Assembly (NCBI GenBank): GCA_050117725.1
Contig: JASFME010000074.1
Location: forward strand, 1-9,520
Origin: JASFJH01 sp050117725
GTDB taxonomy: Bacteria; Pseudomonadota; Gammaproteobacteria; AKS1
Direction of reading: 5' to 3'
Length of the DNA stretch: 9,520 bases
In this document: one piece after another, positions 6,240 to 9,520 of the stretch
How the letters are laid out: each line of letters opens with the position of its first letter
How positions within the stretch are numbered: the first letter of the stretch is position 1
Made by a program: the position numbers and the translations under genes
The notes under the pieces: generated by a model
What the model was told of the DNA's origin: nothing
The model's database searches: none
What the model saw: only the letters and a program-made list of their open reading frames with translations

Positions 6240-7780
6240 CGCCCCTCCTTTGCCAGTATCTTGAAACGTACCAGTTCGGACATGCGATAGCCGGTATAAC
6301 GCCCCAGCAACAACGTCATGGCCAATACGACCAATAACAGCTCCGGAAAAACGAAAATAATATGCACAACATAACTGTTACTCATAACCAGGAAGGCGAT
6401 CGCTGCCACGACAAGACTCCCTGCACCCTGCTGTATGGCCTCGGCAGGTCCGCGTTCATCCCAGACAATGGACATGCGCTCAATGGTCATGGTGAGGATC
6501 ACCATGGGGAACAACGCAATGGACAGGCCCCGTTCCAGGCCCAGCTGATGGCTGAATATACTGATACCTGCCATCAGCATAACCACCACGATCAGAACGG
6601 CGGCAAGCCGCGGCACCAGTAACAGCTTGAGCCTGTCCAGGTAGAAACGCATCGCCAGCCCCAGTGCCACCACGAGGGTAAACATGACAATGCCCCACAA
6701 CAGCTGGGTCTCGCGGAAGGCCAGGGCGATCAGCACAGGCATGAAGGTACCGAAGGTCTTCACCCCTACCATGTTCCTGAGGATCACGAGTAAAAAGGCA
6801 CCCAGCGGTATCAGTAGCAGTACACGGTATACTTCCTGGGTCTGCACCGGCAGACTGAACAGGGAAAACTGCATCACATGCGGACTGACAATGCTGCTGC
6901 GCACTGCGGCGGCGCGCATACTGGCCTGTTCGCCGCGCCTGATCGAAATCACGATATCCGGCCGGCGACCACCTTCCAACTGTACCTGCTGCTCCGAACC
7001 ACGCCACAGGGTCAGGTAATCCTCGGGCTGCCCTGCCTCACCGGTATTCGGGTCATAGTAGCGCCATTGCTGCTTGCCATCGTGTACCTGCAGCCACGGC
7101 ACAATTTTGACATCCCGCCCCTCTTCGAGGCGCACACCCTGAATAATCCTGGCCGGAATATCATCAATGGCCAGAACCTGGATGGCCGTTTCGATACGCT
7201 TTTGTGCATCGGCCTTCTTGCCGACCAGCAGTGCGGCGTTCGTGTCACGGCCGGGCTGTTTCAAGTGCTGCAGCAATTGCGCCACGAGGGTGCCCCGGTC
7301 GGCAGATCGCTCGCGGATCTCGGCGAGCAACGCGATAGCTGCAACCCGTTGCGCCTCTGCCAGTTCTACCGCAACAACCTCGGGCGGCGTCCTGGTTACC
7401 AGTGTTCCCTTTGTTTCCAGCCGTTGCACCATAACGCGGTAGTAAAGCGTTTGCTGGCCACTGGCACGACGTACCGACCAGATCGCCTGACGGTTAGCAG
7501 CGGAATGGGCCGTTGTCAGACCATAGCCCCGGGAAACGAAGTTCTCATCGACGATGGTATAGGGACGCACTTCGGACGGAATAGTCAGCGACACCTTGAC
7601 CGGCCCGCCACTGGCCTGGAAACGCAGGCGCATCTCCACATCCCACAAATCCGTAGTGGCACCGGGCGTAACCGGAAAGCCGAGCACCAGAAACTTGAAC
7701 AGGAAAATGACAATACCAGTGGCCGCCAACGAACCTGCCAGCCAGTACAGGTGGCGATTATTCACCAGGTTTGACGTCAC
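6236..7780 (-). CDS. Inactive transglutaminase fused to 7 transmembrane helices
   Basis: This is a 514-residue inner-membrane protein. One N-terminal helix (about 12-33) is followed by a large soluble region (about 38-312), predicted periplasmic, and then about seven helices (from residue 316 to 495). The soluble region contains a degenerate transglutaminase core: GIPAR-like DDIPARIIQGV (206-216), then VPWLQVHDGKQQWRYYDPNTG (227-247). The Asp of the DP motif remains (D243), but the His position is occupied by Val-Pro, and there is no cysteine in the whole protein, so thiol catalysis is impossible. This fits the Pfam pair described as inactive transglutaminase fused to 7TM helices. It starts with GTG at 7780, inside the protease gene (23-nt overlap) and without a clear Shine-Dalgarno, so translation is probably coupled. 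It is likely a receptor or scaffold linking periplasm to cytoplasm; this role is inferred. Confidence 0.9.
   Translation of the reverse strand: MTSNLVNNRHLYWLAGSLAATGIVIFLFKFLVLGFPVTPGATTDLWDVEMRLRFQASGGPVKVSLTIPSEVRPYTIVDENFVSRGYGLTTAHSAANRQAIWSVRRASGQQTLYYRVMVQRLETKGTLVTRTPPEVVAVELAEAQRVAAIALLAEIRERSADRGTLVAQLLQHLKQPGRDTNAALLVGKKADAQKRIETAIQVLAIDDIPARIIQGVRLEEGRDVKIVPWLQVHDGKQQWRYYDPNTGEAGQPEDYLTLWRGSEQQVQLEGGRRPDIVISIRRGEQASMRAAAVRSSIVSPHVMQFSLFSLPVQTQEVYRVLLLIPLGAFLLVILRNMVGVKTFGTFMPVLIALAFRETQLLWGIVMFTLVVALGLAMRFYLDRLKLLLVPRLAAVLIVVVMLMAGISIFSHQLGLERGLSIALFPMVILTMTIERMSIVWDERGPAEAIQQGAGSLVVAAIAFLVMSNSYVVHIIFVFPELLLVVLAMTLLLGRYTGYRMSELVRFKILAKEGR
6244..6250 (-). promoter_or_regulatory. 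Strong Shine-Dalgarno of the ATP-grasp ligase gene
   Basis: AAGGAGG on the minus strand lies inside the last codons of the 7TM gene. It is 4 nt from ATG 6239 and 7 nt from ATG 6236. The second spacing is closer to optimal, so the mature protein may start with a single Met. Confidence 0.8.
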
Positions 7781-8246
7781 AGTGTGGCGGGTTGATGAAC
7801 CGGGCGCCGGAATCCACGAGGAATTTCTCTTTCAGGAACTTTCGCCCGATGAGCAGTGGGTACTTGAAGCCGCTGCGATCGATGACATTGACCTCGGTCT
7901 CTTGATACTCACCGCCAAGGCAGATACCCAGAATGATCACGGGCCGTTCCTGTACACCCCCGAAATGGCGCTTGATCTTCACCATGCGGTGGACCTTTTT
8001 CTCCAGCCATATCCGCTCCCCCTGGTAATTGATAACACTGAAGCGCAGCCACTGCTCACCGTTCTTGTTGAAGATATTACGACACTCGCAGTCAAGGGAT
8101 GAGGTCTTCGCACCGGTGTCTATCTTGGCCCTGATTTCCAGCTCCCCCGGATAGATAACGGCCTTCTCCGCCCAGCCCACAACTTCCCTGGCCAGCCCGG
8201 CCGCTGGCACGGCAACAAGCAACAACAGCAGCAGGTAACGTTTCAT
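7758..8246 (-). CDS. Secreted retropepsin-like aspartic protease (RimB / 'ATP-dependent zinc protease' family)
   Basis: This is a 162-residue predicted periplasmic protein. The N terminus is a classical signal peptide: MKRY, a Leu-rich core, and an AGLA cleavage site around residue 19. The mature domain carries KIDTGAKTSSLD (41-52), the D-T-G-A active-site loop of retropepsin-like single-domain aspartic proteases, plus LLIGRKFL (131-138) and LVDSGARF (143-150), both typical of this family. Databases often call it an ATP-dependent zinc protease, but no zinc or ATP motif is visible. It resembles RimB-type proteases found with RimK-like ligases, here with a secretion signal. ATG at 8246 is chosen over an in-frame TTG at 8267 because GAAGGGGG lies 7 nt upstream and the signal peptide then begins directly. 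It is the first gene of the operon; four cysteines remain in the mature part. Confidence 0.9.
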   Translation of the reverse strand: MKRYLLLLLLVAVPAAGLAREVVGWAEKAVIYPGELEIRAKIDTGAKTSSLDCECRNIFNKNGEQWLRFSVINYQGERIWLEKKVHRMVKIKRHFGGVQERPVIILGICLGGEYQETEVNVIDRSGFKYPLLIGRKFLKEKFLVDSGARFINPPHCDVKPGE

Positions 8247-8364
8247 ACTCAGGCCCCCTTCAGGCAAAAGTACTCAGCAATCATATCCTATACTTTTAGC
8301 ATAGATTAACAAAATACCCCGAATATTCAGGTTTGGTATAGTTGGTACAACAAGGAGTCACCAC
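8247..8364. promoter_or_regulatory. Divergent intergenic region between the five-gene operon and the amidotransferase gene
   Basis: These 118 nt must hold the main promoter of the minus-strand operon and the promoter of the plus-strand amidotransferase gene. The centre (about 8280-8345) is AT-rich. On the minus strand I find a TATGAT hexamer near 8281-8286 but no well-spaced -35, so I cannot place that promoter confidently. No riboswitch-like fold is evident, and the leader is too short for a long Mg2+ sensor. Confidence 0.55.
8334..8342 (+). promoter_or_regulatory. Candidate extended -10 promoter (TGG-TATAGT) for the amidotransferase gene
   Basis: TATAGT (8337-8342) differs from consensus by one base and is preceded by the TGn extension. 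No good -35 is present, as is usual for extended -10 promoters. Transcription would begin near 8349, leaving a short leader containing the Shine-Dalgarno AAGGAG (8352-8357). Confidence 0.4.
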
Positions 8365-9222
8365 ATGTGCCGATTTGTCGTTTACAAGGGAACTGAAATT
8401 TTGATGGCGGACCTGCTGACCCGCTCGGACCGCTCACTCATCCGCCAGAGCTACGATGCCAGGGAGCGCCTGGAGCCACTCAATGGCGACGGCTTCGGCG
8501 TCGGCTGGTATGCACCGGGCAGCGATCCCGTCCCCGCTGTTTTTACCAGCGTCAGTCCAGCCTGGAGTAACCGCAATCTGCACCGCCTCGCGGAAAAGAT
8601 CCGTTCCGGCTGCTTCTTTGCCCACGTGCGTGCCACCACTCGCGGCAGTCTGGTCAATGAAATTAACTGTCACCCCTTCCAGTTTGGCAGGTATATGTGG
8701 ATGCACAACGGCAGCATTGCCGAATTCAGGAAAATCAAGCGCCGGCTCAGGGCATCCCTGACAGACGATGCCTATGAAGCCGTCCAGGGTACAACGGACT
8801 CCGAACACGCCTTTGCCGTATTTCTCAATCTGCTCGGTGACTGCGACACGCCGAAGACAACAGCGCAACTCGCCAGGACCCTGCGAGACACCCTGCACCT
8901 TATCATGGAGTACACCGGCGAGGCCGGTATCAACCACCCCTGCTATCTCAACTTTGCTGTTACCGATGGGGAAAGCATTATTATCAGCCGTGCTGTCAAC
9001 CAGCCGGGCGTGACACCACCCAGTTTGTATGTATCCAGAGGTGAACGGTTCGAATGCCGCAACAATGAATACCGCATGAAAGCCACGACCAGTGAGCGGC
9101 CAGCCGCTATCATTATCGCCTCGGAACCCCTCACCGAATACCGCGAGGACTGGGAGCTGGTTCCTGAAAACCATATCCTGGCAATCACACCTGAACACGA
9201 TCTGCTGTATTCCTCGCTGTAA
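8365..9222 (+). CDS. Class II glutamine amidotransferase (YafJ/EgtC-like)
   Basis: This is a 285-residue cytoplasmic enzyme with an N-terminal nucleophile glutaminase fold, expected to hydrolyse the amide of glutamine or a gamma-glutamyl compound. After Met removal, Cys2 (MCRFVVYKG) is the nucleophile. Other hallmarks are LNGDGFGVGWY (39-49), FFAHVRATT (84-92), NCHPFQFG (101-108), MHNGSIAEF (113-121) and GTTDSEHAF (142-150). All the active-site elements I can check are present, and the length is right for the YafJ / EgtC-like group. AAGGAG (8352-8357) sits 7 nt before ATG, which fixes the start and leaves Cys at position 2. It is divergent from the ligase operon. Glutamine or gamma-glutamyl chemistry next to a glutamate-ligase module is suggestive, but there are no ergothioneine genes in the window, so the substrate stays open. 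Confidence 0.93.
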   Translation: MCRFVVYKGTEILMADLLTRSDRSLIRQSYDARERLEPLNGDGFGVGWYAPGSDPVPAVFTSVSPAWSNRNLHRLAEKIRSGCFFAHVRATTRGSLVNEINCHPFQFGRYMWMHNGSIAEFRKIKRRLRASLTDDAYEAVQGTTDSEHAFAVFLNLLGDCDTPKTTAQLARTLRDTLHLIMEYTGEAGINHPCYLNFAVTDGESIIISRAVNQPGVTPPSLYVSRGERFECRNNEYRMKATTSERPAAIIIASEPLTEYREDWELVPENHILAITPEHDLLYSSL

Positions 9223-9243
9223 CAGGAAGTGAATACAGAGATA

Positions 9244-9274
9244 CTTCGCCGGTTAACAAAGACCCGCGGCGAGG
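9244..9274 (+). promoter_or_regulatory. Hairpin covering the Shine-Dalgarno of the downstream small ORF
   Basis: CTTCGCCG (9244-9251) can pair with CGGCGAGG (9267-9274) over 8 bp, including one G-U pair, with a 15-nt loop. It starts 21 nt after the amidotransferase stop. No T-tract follows, so it is a poor intrinsic terminator. Its 3' arm contains GAGG (9271-9274), the only ribosome-binding sequence of the small ORF at 9282. Confidence 0.4.
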
Positions 9275-9281
9275 ACGAAAA

Positions 9282-9413
9282 ATGTCATTGCCGCTCAAGC
9301 ATATCCTGATCCCAAACAAGATTCAGGATCTGTATGTGATCCACCTGTGGGATAACAGGACATTCCGGACACCCTCTGAACGAGAGTGGCTTTGCGACAA
9401 ACCACAATACTGA
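9282..9413 (+). CDS. Possible small protein of 43 residues, unrecognised
   Basis: This short open frame starts with ATG 7 nt after GAGG and ends with TGA. The product begins MSLPLKHILIPNK, contains QDLYVIHLWDNRTF (15-28), and ends WLCDKPQY. It has no signal peptide or membrane helix; the composition is mixed, with three aromatic clusters and one cysteine, which is more protein-like than random. It lies 59 nt after the amidotransferase stop on the same strand and could be co-transcribed. I do not recognise a family, and the frame is short enough to arise by chance. A 7-bp inverted repeat (ATCCTGA 9303-9309, TCAGGAT 9323-9329) lies inside it. Confidence 0.4.
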   Translation: MSLPLKHILIPNKIQDLYVIHLWDNRTFRTPSEREWLCDKPQY

Positions 9414-9503
9414 TGATGTTTTGACGTGTGAAGCTATTATGACAGTTATCACATGGTTTCTTGCGTCACAAATAGGCTAATATTTATATTGAACAGGATG
9501 AAA

Positions 9504-9520
9504 ATGTGCCACAACAAAGG
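9504..9520 (+). CDS. Possible start of a further gene, cut by the window edge
   Basis: ATG at 9504 follows AGGA (9495-9498) with a 5-nt spacer, and an in-frame ATG at 9498 is an alternative. Only five complete codons are visible (MCHNK). The AT-rich stretch 9470-9490 just upstream could be promoter DNA. The evidence is limited to the start region, so this is a weak call. Confidence 0.25.

Noticed and set aside
6878..7774. Long open frame on the plus strand (298 codons) opposite the 7TM gene.
   Set aside because: It is antisense to a gene with clear domains; its translation is rich in His, Gln and Arg without recognisable motifs, as expected for a shadow frame.
8434..9198. 254-codon open frame on the minus strand spanning almost the whole amidotransferase gene.
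   Set aside because: The plus-strand frame has all class II amidotransferase motifs and a good ribosome-binding site; the opposite frame shows no family motif.
9421..9449. TTGACG with AGTTAT 17 nt downstream as a promoter for the last partial gene.
   Set aside because: The -35 is good but AGTTAT is a poor -10, and no transcript or full gene supports it.
9427..9453. TGTGA...TCACA, resembling a CRP operator.
   Set aside because: The half-sites are 17 nt apart instead of 6, so it is not a CRP-type site.

Overview
The window looks like a chromosomal segment of a gammaproteobacterium with moderate GC. The evidence is the gene content: a MscS channel, a Crp/Fnr regulator, a LapA-domain protein, CNNM/CorC proteins, and the retropepsin / inactive-transglutaminase / ATP-grasp ligase module common in marine and environmental Gammaproteobacteria. 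I cannot name a genus. I see no IS element, integrase, tRNA, rRNA or CRISPR array, so this reads as core or stable accessory DNA rather than a mobile island.

Layout. Positions 1-1278 (+): the 3' part of a MscS-family mechanosensitive channel, followed 2 nt later by a DUF6064 membrane protein. Positions 1354-2073 (-): a Crp/Fnr-type regulator convergent with the DUF6064 gene; the 75-nt gap between them holds no visible terminator. Positions 2074-2356: an AT-rich divergent promoter region with three dyad-symmetric elements. Positions 2357-2572 (+): a small LapA-domain membrane protein. Positions 2597-8246 (-): five tightly packed co-directional genes, in transcription order a secreted retropepsin-like protease, an inactive transglutaminase fused to 7 TM helices, an ATP-grasp glutamate-ligase-like enzyme, and two different CNNM/CorC proteins. 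The gaps are a 23-nt overlap, a 4-nt ATGA overlap, 34 nt and 33 nt, so one operon is likely. Positions 8247-8364: a 118-nt divergent promoter region. Positions 8365-9222 (+): a class II glutamine amidotransferase (YafJ/EgtC-like). Positions 9223-9520: a hairpin, a 43-codon small ORF with a ribosome-binding site, and possibly the start of another gene at the edge.

How the genes may work together. The operon joins a predicted amino-acid ligation and proteolysis module spanning both sides of the inner membrane to two CBS-domain membrane proteins of the Mg2+ transport family. The first three genes are a recurring neighbourhood predicted by comparative genomics to make or edit a peptide or amide modification; their substrate is unknown to me. 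The two CNNM proteins differ in which canonical motifs they keep, which raises the possibility that they act as a hetero-oligomer. A mechanosensitive channel and membrane-assembly proteins nearby fit an envelope or osmotic theme, but this is inference from position only.
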